A DNA stretch of 13,360 bases, taken from positions 1-13,360 of the forward strand of contig JAURXW010000023.1 of assembly GCA_030654205.1 (NCBI GenBank). Direction: 5' to 3'. Below, in pieces: positions 1 to 6,193 of this stretch. How positions within the stretch are numbered: position 1 is the first letter of the stretch; each line of letters starts with the position of its first letter. The stretch comes from Bacteriovorax sp. GTDB lineage: Bacteria; Bdellovibrionota; Bacteriovoracia; Bacteriovoracales; Bacteriovoracaceae. The translations under genes were made by a program, and so were the position numbers. The notes beneath the pieces were generated by a model. It searched no databases. It saw only the letters and a list, made by a program, of their open reading frames with translations, and was not told the DNA's origin.

Positions 1-504
1 AGTTCTTTTTTTGTCGTTTTTGTTGTTTCTAAATATCAAAAACTAAATGACAAAATTTCAATTGCAAAAATTGAAGTTTTAAAAAATAAAGATGTAAAAT
101 CAAATGATTCAATTACTACTGCTATTGAAGTTGTTCCCAAAGAAAAAATAGAAATAAAAGCTATAGGCATGATGAAACTAATGATAACCGCCAAGTATGG
201 CGATTCTTGGCTTGCGTATAAAATAGACCATGAGAAAATTGTGAAATTTATTTTGAAGCATGGTAGGTCGAAAGAATTGGAAGGAAACAAAATTCGCTTA
301 ATGATAGGGAACTCGCAGGTAATACAAATTATAAAAGATGGTATTCCATTCTTAATTGAAAAAAAAACCCAAACTTCCACGGCACATTTGATTTTTCCGG
401 AAAAGTTAAAAGGACACTACAAACCGCCTTATTTTGTATTTAATGATAATGATGGATCAGTCATGACAACGAGACAGTATGATGAAAAAGCGAAGGGAAT
501 ATAA
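1..504 (+). CDS. RodZ-like protein, C-terminal part (5' end outside window)
   Basis: The reading frame is open from the first base to the TAA at 502-504, so this is the last 167 residues of a gene that begins upstream. The fragment opens with a short hydrophobic run (FFVVFVV), likely the end of a membrane segment, then a polar linker. Residues about 57-125 match the RodZ C-terminal domain (DUF4115) pattern: a GDSWL motif near residue 67, a Lys/Gly-rich turn, then IRLMIGNS near 98-105 followed by a KDG turn. RodZ family proteins are inner-membrane proteins with a cytoplasmic helix-turn-helix that links MreB to the cell-wall elongation machinery; the periplasmic part seen here is the DUF4115 domain. 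An internal ATG at 169 would cut the linker and is unlikely to be the real start. The lytic transglycosylase gene starts one base after the stop, which suggests co-transcription in a cell-shape/cell-wall unit. The family assignment is good; the N-terminal HTH cannot be seen. Confidence 0.75.
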   Translation, partial: SSFFVVFVVSKYQKLNDKISIAKIEVLKNKDVKSNDSITTAIEVVPKEKIEIKAIGMMKLMITAKYGDSWLAYKIDHEKIVKFILKHGRSKELEGNKIRLMIGNSQVIQIIKDGIPFLIEKKTQTSTAHLIFPEKLKGHYKPPYFVFNDNDGSVMTTRQYDEKAKGI

Positions 505-505
505 A

Positions 506-2023
506 ATGAAAAGTCTAATACCCATTTTGTTGATGATTTTTTTTGTCTCATTGAATGTATTTTCAGTTGAAGGTTTTTCGAAAGATGAAGTAATTGGAAT
601 TTCTCAAGAAACGAATTTGAATATTAATGAAGATATTAGCGAAGCTAATAACGTTATTTTAAGTGAAAAAGAGGAAGGAGTAAGAATAGATAAAGAGATC
701 GCAAATGAGCTTGGAGATACTGAAGAAGTTGAAGAATCTCTAGCCAATAAATACCTTTTAAATGGAATTGCAATGCCAGAGAAAAATCAAATAAGAAAAG
801 GGAATATTTATTATTTGAAGGGAGCAGAGGATTTGCAATTAGAAAATAATTATTTTGATATACCGGTAGTTTACAATATAAGAGTTCGGAAGTGGATAAA
901 CTATTATAATAAAAAAGGAAGAAAAATTTTTGAATTACATATCGAACGAGCCGGCAGGTACGCCCCTTTAATTGGCTCAATTCTAGAAGGAAATGGTTTG
1001 CCTCGTGACCTGATATTTTTGGCCATGGCCGAAAGTGGATTTAATAATCTGGCAAAATCTTCAGCCTCGGCAGTTGGACCTTGGCAATTTATGCCTGCCA
1101 CTGGTAAAATGTATGGTCTTAAGCAAGATTGGTACGTTGATGAAAGAAAAGATCCAGTTAAGGCAACAGTCGCAGCGGCTAATTATTTAGCAAAACTATA
1201 CAATGATTTTGGATCATGGAAAATTGCAATGGCCGCATATAATGCAGGAGAAGGGAAAATAGGACGAGCAATAAAGAAATATAACACGACTGATTTGTGG
1301 GATATTTCTAAAAGAAAATATTTAAAGAGCGAAACAAAAAATTATGTTCCTAAAATTATGGCGCTTGCAATTATTGGGAAAAATTTAAAGTTTTTTGGGT
1401 TTCATGATATAGATTTCCGAGCACCACTAGATTTTGATGAAATTAGCGTAGCGGCAGGTACCGATTTAATAAAATTATCAGAAAAATTAAATGTAAACCT
1501 TGAAGATGTACAAAAGCTTAATCCAGAGTTACTTCGATGGTTTACTCCATTGGATGTGAGTAGTTATAAGTTAAGGCTGCCTCCTAAAATGTCTGAAGAG
1601 TTAAAAAAATGCTGTATGAGGAAAGATTTAATTGCAAGCGATTTTCAAGTGTTTGAAGTAAAAAGAAGCCAAGTGAGAATTTCACAAGTCGCAAGGAAAT
1701 ATAGAATAAAAGATACTTCAGTAATTGCTCAATTAAATAAAGTCTCAGGGAAACATATATTCAAAAGAGGAGATAAAGTCCTTCTGCCATTTAGAAAAAA
1801 CCATCAAGTAATTAGTTCAAGTAATTTTTATTCTGATTTATTTTACAAGAGTAAAAAAAAGAGAAGCTTCTCTTCTCGAAAAATTCACATCGTAAAACGA
1901 GGTGAGTCGCTCCAAAGTGTTGCTGTGAGGTATAAGCTAAGTATAAAAAAACTTTTGGCAGTAAATAGCTCGCTTAGAAATACCGGGAAGTTGCTTGTTG
2001 GAAGAAAGTTAGTCGTTAGATAA
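506..2023 (+). CDS. mltD: MltD-type membrane-bound lytic murein transglycosylase with LysM
   Basis: Predicted to cleave the MurNAc-GlcNAc bond of peptidoglycan in the periplasm, forming 1,6-anhydro ends. I start it at ATG 506 because AAGGGA at 493-498 lies 7 bases upstream; an ATG at 479 in frame overlaps the preceding gene and has no such site. The 505-residue product has a hydrophobic signal peptide (residues 1-20) without a clear lipobox, an acidic linker to about 100, and an SLT domain at about 150-300. The catalytic glutamate is E176 in AESGF, followed by SAVGPWQFMPATG (188-200) and AAYNAGEG (243-250), the usual family-1 motifs. The C-terminus has one clear LysM (about 460-505, HIVKRGESLQSVA) and a degenerate LysM-like repeat at about 382-430. 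Length and order fit MltD. The one-base gap to the RodZ-like gene implies coupled translation. A possible role in prey-wall remodelling is only speculation from the presumed lineage. Confidence 0.9.
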   Translation: MKSLIPILLMIFFVSLNVFSVEGFSKDEVIGISQETNLNINEDISEANNVILSEKEEGVRIDKEIANELGDTEEVEESLANKYLLNGIAMPEKNQIRKGNIYYLKGAEDLQLENNYFDIPVVYNIRVRKWINYYNKKGRKIFELHIERAGRYAPLIGSILEGNGLPRDLIFLAMAESGFNNLAKSSASAVGPWQFMPATGKMYGLKQDWYVDERKDPVKATVAAANYLAKLYNDFGSWKIAMAAYNAGEGKIGRAIKKYNTTDLWDISKRKYLKSETKNYVPKIMALAIIGKNLKFFGFHDIDFRAPLDFDEISVAAGTDLIKLSEKLNVNLEDVQKLNPELLRWFTPLDVSSYKLRLPPKMSEELKKCCMRKDLIASDFQVFEVKRSQVRISQVARKYRIKDTSVIAQLNKVSGKHIFKRGDKVLLPFRKNHQVISSSNFYSDLFYKSKKKRSFSSRKIHIVKRGESLQSVAVRYKLSIKKLLAVNSSLRNTGKLLVGRKLVVR

Positions 2024-2057
2024 TGTTTTTCTTTTAGTGCTTTGTCGCACTGTGTGT

Positions 2058-2078
2058 CTGTTTTAATAATAAAAACAG
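2058..2078 (+). terminator. weak AT-rich hairpin after mltD
   Basis: CTGTTTT (2058-2064) and AAAACAG (2072-2078) form a 7-bp stem, or 8 bp with the flanking T and A, with a 7-base loop, 35 bases after the mltD stop. The stem has few GC pairs and the following bases are only mildly T-rich, so it is a weak candidate terminator. Confidence 0.25.
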
Positions 2079-2122
2079 ATTTTGAATGATCAATTTAATT
2101 TTTTAATAGCGAGTGGTTTTAC

Positions 2123-2138
2123 TACATCTCCTGATGTA
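2123..2138. promoter_or_regulatory. inverted repeat before exonuclease gene
   Basis: TACATC-TCCT-GATGTA is a perfect 6+6 inverted repeat about 50 bases before the exonuclease start. It overlaps TATAAA (2137-2142), which resembles a -10 box, but no good -35 box stands at the usual distance. It could be an operator. The element is short and chance is possible. Confidence 0.25.
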
Positions 2139-2185
2139 TAAAAATCTTTTAAAATCTGAAAATAAGACACCTGGAAAGATAAGTA

Positions 2186-3058
2186 ATGAAGAAAATTTTT
2201 ATCGATAATATTTCTAATGCAGACAAAAGTGTAACTATTCGTGAATTTACAGAATTATCTCCAGAATTATTTAATAAATCGGTCGTAATGAATTCTGATT
2301 TTGGATATTGTTCAATTTTAGATACTGAAACAACCGGTCTTGACCATGGAAAAGATGAAATAATAGAGATTGCTATTCGCAAGTGGATCTATCACAAGAG
2401 AGAGCATTATCTAATTAAACCTGTTGAGGAATACTCCGAACTAAATGAACCTGTGCGCAATGATATATCAGAGATCATTACAGAGCTAACAGGAATAACA
2501 AAAGAAGATGTTAAAGGTAAAAAAATTAATTGGGAAATTGTCGGTAAAATGATCGGAGAATCAGATTTTGTACTTGCTCATAATGCAGGATTTGACAGGC
2601 CTATGATTGAAGCTGTCGCGGAAGTGAGTAAGATATCTGCATCTAAAATATGGACGTGCTCTTTAAAGCAAGTTGATTGGGCCCAAATGGGATTTTTATC
2701 AGCGAAACAAGAACTACTAAGTCTTTTTCATGGCTTCCATTATTCAGGGCACAGAGCACTTACTGACATTGATGCTCTCGCTAATTTATTATTACAAGGT
2801 GATTATTTAAAACAAATTTTAGCAAATGCTAAAGTAAAACAAGTTTGCGTTGATTGTGTACAAGCTCCATTTGAATCCAAAGATATATTAAAAAATAATG
2901 GTTTTTCATGGGATGCTCCAAATAAATTTTGGACAAGGTTAGTTTCTGAATCCGAGCTCGATGAAATGAAAAACTTTCTGACAGAAGAAGTTTATCCGAA
3001 AGGAAAAATGAAAGCTGAGTTTGGGACTATAGAATTAAGAGATCGATTTAAAGCTTAG
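2186..3058 (+). CDS. DEDDh-family 3'-5' exonuclease (DnaQ-like)
   Basis: Predicted Mg-dependent 3'-5' exonuclease of the DnaQ/RNase T fold. All three Exo motifs are present: DTETTG with D46 and E48, AHNAGFD with D137, and GHRALTDIDA with H189 and D194, which defines the DEDDh type. About 36 residues precede the fold. After it (about 205-290) comes a tail with a KNNGFSWD...FWTRLVSESELDEMKNFL pattern resembling the short C-terminal module found in many stand-alone bacterial DnaQ-like exonucleases, where an aromatic-rich stretch follows a Cys-containing region (CVDC at 221-224). ATG 2186 is preceded by GGAAAG (2173-2178) with 7-base spacing. The gene stands alone on its strand and its stop overlaps the stop of the converging flavin-reductase-like gene. 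The substrate (DNA repair intermediates or RNA) cannot be read from sequence; it is not obviously the polymerase III epsilon subunit because no clamp-binding motif was recognised. Confidence 0.85.
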   Translation: MKKIFIDNISNADKSVTIREFTELSPELFNKSVVMNSDFGYCSILDTETTGLDHGKDEIIEIAIRKWIYHKREHYLIKPVEEYSELNEPVRNDISEIITELTGITKEDVKGKKINWEIVGKMIGESDFVLAHNAGFDRPMIEAVAEVSKISASKIWTCSLKQVDWAQMGFLSAKQELLSLFHGFHYSGHRALTDIDALANLLLQGDYLKQILANAKVKQVCVDCVQAPFESKDILKNNGFSWDAPNKFWTRLVSESELDEMKNFLTEEVYPKGKMKAEFGTIELRDRFKA

Positions 3059-3588
3059 GGCAGTTTCGATTGCATCGCTTTTTTGCGATTTATTTTACGC
3101 CCGTCTAAAACGAAGGTGCCATCACCAACAGCGTGAAGGGTTTGCTTATTTTTTTGAGAGCTATTATAGTAAGCAGCGATTCCTTCAAGAATAATGATGT
3201 CGTGTTTTTTTATAAAGTCGACTACTTTGCATTCAATATTGGCCAAACATTCCTTGATTAAGGGGGCATTAACATTTCCCCCCATCACTGGAGTTAAACC
3301 AAATTTTTCAAATTTATTAATATCTTTTCCCGAAGTTGTTCCAATGCTTACGATCTGATTAATTTGGTCTGCAGTTGGAATTGCAATTACACATTCTTTA
3401 AATTTTTTAAGTGCTTTATAAGAATAGTTCCACTCGCCAGTGGTAATAGCAAATTTGGGCGTGAAATCCACCACCATAGTCCATGAGATGGTCATAATAT
3501 TATTTTTAACTCCATCGTTTGTTGTTATTAAAACAACAGGTCCTGGTTCAATTAATGTAAAGGCTTTATTGATATCCATTTCTCTCAT
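3055..3588 (-). CDS. flavin-reductase-like FMN-binding split-barrel protein
   Basis: This belongs to the flavin reductase-like/flavoredoxin group (DIM6/NTAB type), which binds FMN and usually passes electrons or reduces flavin with NAD(P)H. Visible features are the N-terminal GPVVLITTNDGVKNNIMTISW strand-turn region typical of these barrels, a TPKFAITTG strand, a KECVIAIP strand and a middle GTTSGKDINKFEKFGL segment seen in the family. I place the start at 3588 (177 residues) because GGAG lies 6 bases upstream of it; that site is itself inside an alternative longer start at 3600, which has no ribosome site of its own, and a further ATG lies at 3579. It lies 23 bases after the DJ-1/PfpI gene on the same strand, so both are probably one redox-related transcript. 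Its TAA overlaps the TAG of the exonuclease on the other strand. The physiological partner is unknown. Confidence 0.8.
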   Translation of the reverse strand: MREMDINKAFTLIEPGPVVLITTNDGVKNNIMTISWTMVVDFTPKFAITTGEWNYSYKALKKFKECVIAIPTADQINQIVSIGTTSGKDINKFEKFGLTPVMGGNVNAPLIKECLANIECKVVDFIKKHDIIILEGIAAYYNSSQKNKQTLHAVGDGTFVLDGRKINRKKAMQSKLP

Positions 3589-3611
3589 GGCCTTCTCCAT
3601 TGGTATTGATG

Positions 3612-4118
3612 CTAAGTTAACAATTTCAAAATCGCTTCACCAAAATCTTCTGCGGCCTCTGGCCCATTGGCCGTTACAAGATGTCCATCTACTACGACTT
3701 TCTTATTTGTGTAATGGGCGCCTTTTTCTTTTATTTTTGAAATTTCACTCTGAAAGACCGTGGCTTTTTTGTGATTTAATAGTCCTGCATTTGCTAAAAT
3801 AACAGGTGCAATACAAATAGCACCGCAAATTTTATTCTTCCCTGCCGCTTCTTGAGCAAGTTTTATGGCCTTGCTGTCATCAAAGTATTGTTCTGCCCCG
3901 CCTCCGCCAATAAAAATCAGAGCATCAAAATCATTTATATTGACCTGATCGAGAAGAAGATCTGGTGTTACTTTCAATCCTAATTTTCCTGATACTGTAC
4001 TTATGGTCGTTGAGATAGTTACCACTTTAATGCCGGCCTTTTCTAAAACTTCCTTTGGTCTTTGATATTCCTCATCTCTAAAATTTTTTTCTGCAATTAC
4101 CATGGCCACTGATTTCAT
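3612..4118 (-). CDS. DJ-1/PfpI family protein
   Basis: A 168-residue single-domain member of the DJ-1/ThiJ/PfpI family. The nucleophile-elbow cysteine is C102 in GAICIAP, the supporting acidic residue is probably E17 (in DEEYQRP), and the GGGGAEQYF loop lies at 71-79. The family includes DJ-1-like chaperone/deglycase proteins and PfpI-like putative proteases; the AICIAPVILANAGLL segment is closest in my recognition to small bacterial and archaeal DJ-1-type proteins, often tied to oxidative or carbonyl stress. The exact reaction is disputed for the family and cannot be settled here. GGAGG stands 4 bases before ATG 4118, a strong ribosome site. The next gene downstream (flavin-reductase-like) follows after about 23 bases, suggesting an operon. 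The cold-shock fusion gene is divergent, and the 156-base region between holds both promoters. Confidence 0.88.
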   Translation of the reverse strand: MKSVAMVIAEKNFRDEEYQRPKEVLEKAGIKVVTISTTISTVSGKLGLKVTPDLLLDQVNINDFDALIFIGGGGAEQYFDDSKAIKLAQEAAGKNKICGAICIAPVILANAGLLNHKKATVFQSEISKIKEKGAHYTNKKVVVDGHLVTANGPEAAEDFGEAILKLLT

Positions 4119-4247
4119 AAAACCTCCAAGTTAAGTCTAGCAAAAAATGCTCCCACTAGTCGAAAGTTTTGAAATGATAGTACATTTCTTATGAATATAT
4201 ATTCTATTTGGACCATTAGTTTGATATATAGCTTGTAAAATAAAAAT

Positions 4248-4253
4248 TATAAT
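4248..4253 (+). promoter_or_regulatory. -10 box of cold-shock gene promoter
   Basis: TATAAT matches the sigma-70 -10 consensus exactly. TTGATA at 4221-4226 is the nearest -35-like match but is 21 bases away, longer than usual. Transcription would begin near 4260, giving a leader of about 15 bases with its ribosome site at 4265. This favours the ATG at 4275 over the TTG at 4260. Confidence 0.4.
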
Positions 4254-4274
4254 CAGGTATTGACGGGGATATAT

Positions 4275-4700
4275 ATGAAAAAAGTAAGAGTTCAGTTTGT
4301 AAAATACGATATGAGTAAAACGAAAAATCGTAACCGCAAAAATATGCTTGTCGATAACCAAAGTGAAAATGCAGTCAGATCTCAACTTGAAAAAATTCAT
4401 AAGGGTGAACAAGTCGTTACAATCCATGAAATAATTTGGGATGAAGAGCAGATTAAAGAGGTCGTTCGTCTTGAAAAGATAGATCAGAAACATCTTTTTT
4501 ATGGGAAAGTGAAATTCTTCGATATTGAGAAAGGTTTTGGATTTATACTACCCGATGAAGAAATAGATGATTTATTTTTTCATTTATCAGCATTCTCAGG
4601 ATCGGGAGAAGCGCCGTTTGAAAACGATAGGGTCGAGTTTAAAATCAGCGAAGGACCCAAAGGTTTATGCGCTATTCAAATTAAAATTTTAGAGAAATAA
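4275..4700 (+). CDS. cold-shock-domain protein with unknown N-terminal half
   Basis: A 141-residue protein. Residues about 76-139 form a cold-shock (OB-fold) nucleic-acid-binding domain: YGKVKFFDIEKGFGFI carries RNP1 (KGFGFI, 86-91) and DLFFHLSAF (99-107) is RNP2. This domain binds single-stranded RNA or DNA. Residues 1-75 are not a family I recognise. They begin with a short strand-like VRVQFVKYD, a basic patch (KTKNRNRKN, 15-23), then SENAVRSQLEKIHKGEQVVTIHEIIW, which looks like a compact helix-strand element. Classic Csp proteins are about 70 residues, so this is twice as long. ATG 4275 is chosen because GGGGA (4265-4269) stands 5 bases upstream; an in-frame TTG at 4260 would add five residues. 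It stands alone, divergent from the DJ-1 gene. It may act as an RNA chaperone or regulator; this is inferred from the domain only. Confidence 0.82.
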   Translation: MKKVRVQFVKYDMSKTKNRNRKNMLVDNQSENAVRSQLEKIHKGEQVVTIHEIIWDEEQIKEVVRLEKIDQKHLFYGKVKFFDIEKGFGFILPDEEIDDLFFHLSAFSGSGEAPFENDRVEFKISEGPKGLCAIQIKILEK

Positions 4701-4843
4701 ATAATATATATTACATTTATAACAAGAAGGTATCTGACTTTCGGAAAATAATTTTGCAAAAACATTCTTTGATCTCCACTTTTTTATAGTGATAAAACTA
4801 GTAAATGCTAAATAGGCATTACCCTGAATAGGAGATTTAAAAA

Positions 4844-5449
4844 ATGAAAGCACTTATTATAACACTTGTACTTACCTTATTAAATACCAACGCATATGCT
4901 TTACAAAAAAAAGAAAATTTTTATGATGAATTAGACCCAAGACGTCCTGATATTAAAAAAGTCATGAAAGAATTAGAAGAAGACTATAGAGAAAAAACAG
5001 GAAAAACCGGAATTCTCGAAGAAGATCCTCTTGAAGAATTTTTACCAAGTTGCTACAGAAACTCATGTATGATTTGGGCCGATGTTGATAAAAGTTCCCA
5101 AAGAGTTTATTTATATATTGATGGATCTTTGAGTTATACCTGGAAAACCTCGACAGGCAGATCGGGCTACACAACTCCCAATATGGATCGACATCCAAGT
5201 GGTCCTGTCTATGATCGCTACACCTCTTCAAAGTACCCTGATGGAGATTATAATGGTCTTGGAAATATGCCTTATGCTGTTTTTGTTTTGGGCGGTTATG
5301 CAATTCATGGAACGACGAGAGGTAATTTTAGTAAGCTAGGCACACCGGCCAGTCATGGTTGTATACGCTTACATCCAGATAATGGATATATTTTTAACCG
5401 ACTCGTTAGAAAGTATGGTTTAAGTAAAGTATGGGTAACTGTTAATTAA
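4844..5449 (+). CDS. exported L,D-transpeptidase (YkuD domain)
   Basis: Predicted periplasmic enzyme that forms 3-3 peptidoglycan cross-links or attaches proteins to peptidoglycan. The 201-residue product has a signal peptide (MKALIITLVLTLLNTNAYA) with an AYA-type cleavage site near residue 19. The YkuD catalytic domain occupies about 78-200. Its signature is intact: H155 in AIHGTTRG and SHGCIRLHPDN with H171, G172, catalytic C173 and R175. The region between signal and domain (20-68) is charged and probably a linker; two extra cysteines (C70, C75) could form a disulfide. No LysM or peptidoglycan-binding domain is fused. AGGAG (4830-4834) lies 9 bases before the ATG. A strong hairpin terminator follows. 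The next gene, an NlpC/P60-like lipoprotein, seems to have its own promoter, so the two are neighbours in theme rather than one transcript. Confidence 0.92.
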   Translation: MKALIITLVLTLLNTNAYALQKKENFYDELDPRRPDIKKVMKELEEDYREKTGKTGILEEDPLEEFLPSCYRNSCMIWADVDKSSQRVYLYIDGSLSYTWKTSTGRSGYTTPNMDRHPSGPVYDRYTSSKYPDGDYNGLGNMPYAVFVLGGYAIHGTTRGNFSKLGTPASHGCIRLHPDNGYIFNRLVRKYGLSKVWVTVN

Positions 5450-5468
5450 ATTTAATTATTGTTTATAA

Positions 5469-5501
5469 AAGGGCGGAAGAGACCGCCCTTGAACTTCTTT
5501 T
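5469..5501 (+). terminator. intrinsic terminator of the L,D-transpeptidase gene
   Basis: AAGGGCGG (5469-5476) pairs perfectly with CCGCCCTT (5483-5490) around a 6-base loop, with GC-rich core pairs that stand out in this AT-rich sequence. It begins 20 bases after the stop and is followed, after a short gap, by a T-rich stretch (CTTCTTTT). This is the best rho-independent terminator in the window. Confidence 0.8.
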
Positions 5502-5503
5502 AA

Positions 5504-5531
5504 TTGACTAGAAAGCTATTAAGTCTAAAAT
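5504..5531 (+). promoter_or_regulatory. sigma-70-like promoter of the NlpC/P60-like lipoprotein
   Basis: TTGACT (5504-5509) and TAAAAT (5526-5531) are separated by 16 bases, five of six matches to consensus in each box. Transcription should start close to 5538, the A of the start codon, so the mRNA may be leaderless. No ribosome binding site is visible before the ATG, which agrees. Confidence 0.5.
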
Positions 5532-5537
5532 ATATTC

Positions 5538-6047
5538 ATGTATAAAATACTTACACTTTTTTTCATTCTAACAATCATAGTCTCCTGTGCCTCGGTCTCA
5601 AAGGATTCAGATAAGTTCGCCAATGAAAATTTTGAAGAAATTTTAGACAGAGCTGAAGCCAATTCTTCATTCGCCGCTAGACGAATTCTCGAAGCTTCAA
5701 GATCTATGATATCGAATCAAGAAATTATAGTAGGTGGTTGTTGGAATTATATTAATACGGTTTATGATCGTGCTGGATATTCAACGAATCAAAGAGTCAC
5801 AGTTTTTAAAAGTAAAATCCAGGGCCCTTATGTTAAAGCCGATCGCATCGAGCCTGGCGATTGGTTATATTATGTTAATCATTCCTACAGCGATATCGAA
5901 CATAGTGCTATTTTTGTAGCCTGGACTGATAAAGAAAAAAAAATAGCTTTGATGGTTAGTTATGTGGGGGGCAATCAAAAAAAACCCGCAGAATATAAAA
6001 AATATAATCTAAATAATATCTACAATATAATTCGGACGCGTGATTGA
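5538..6047 (+). CDS. NlpC/P60-like lipoprotein
   Basis: A 169-residue predicted lipoprotein. The N-terminus has a hydrophobic stretch ending in the lipobox IVSC, so lipidation at C17 is likely. Residues about 60-165 look like a divergent papain-fold amidase of the NlpC/P60 or CHAP type: GGCWNYINTVYDRAGY puts a candidate nucleophile at C68 at the start of a helix, EPGDWLYYVN (105-114) is the usual PGDxxxF/Y strand, and H122 in EHSAIFVAW matches the catalytic histidine followed by a strand. Such enzymes usually cut peptide bonds in peptidoglycan stems; the exact bond cannot be told. The gene lies after the terminator of the L,D-transpeptidase gene and has no visible ribosome binding site. An alternative is a non-catalytic relative, but both C and H are in place. 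Confidence 0.7.
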   Translation: MYKILTLFFILTIIVSCASVSKDSDKFANENFEEILDRAEANSSFAARRILEASRSMISNQEIIVGGCWNYINTVYDRAGYSTNQRVTVFKSKIQGPYVKADRIEPGDWLYYVNHSYSDIEHSAIFVAWTDKEKKIALMVSYVGGNQKKPAEYKKYNLNNIYNIIRTRD

Positions 6048-6060
6048 TTTTTTTATTGAT

Positions 6061-6073
6061 ATACATGATGTAT
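6061..6073. repeat. 13-bp palindrome ATACATGATGTAT
   Basis: ATACAT and ATGTAT flank a single central G, 13 bases after the lipoprotein stop codon. It could be an operator or the remains of a hairpin; no T run follows directly, and the short AT-rich arms can arise by chance. Confidence 0.25.
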
Positions 6074-6080
6074 TTAATTG

Positions 6081-6115
6081 AAAATAAAAAGGTCAGTGTT
6101 ATTTTGTCACCGACC
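6081..6115 (-). terminator. minus-strand terminator-like hairpin
   Basis: Read on the minus strand, GGTCGGTG (6115-6108) pairs with CACTGACC (6098-6091) as 8 bp including one G-U, with a 9-base loop, followed directly by TTTTTATTTTC. That is the form of an intrinsic terminator for leftward transcription. On the plus strand the same arms have one A-C mismatch and no T run follows. No leftward gene is visible just upstream of it (6116-8277), so what it would terminate is unclear. Confidence 0.4.
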
Positions 6116-6193
6116 AATGTGAAGATTCCATTTTACAAATCTAATAATTAGTTTTCTCTATTAAAAAGATAAAAGAGCCATTAGGATTTCTTT

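Noticed and set aside
36..380. Minus-strand open frame of 114 codons over the RodZ-like gene
   Set aside because: It is the complement of a coding frame with a clear DUF4115 match; its composition (many F, I, S) is typical of an antisense shadow in AT-rich DNA.
3440..3802. Plus-strand 120-codon frame over the flavin-reductase and DJ-1 genes
   Set aside because: It spans the junction of two well-supported minus-strand genes and has no domain or ribosome site.
4804..4820. AATGC-7-GCATT hairpin before the L,D-transpeptidase gene
   Set aside because: Only 5 bp, AT-rich surroundings and no link to the ribosome site; too likely by chance.
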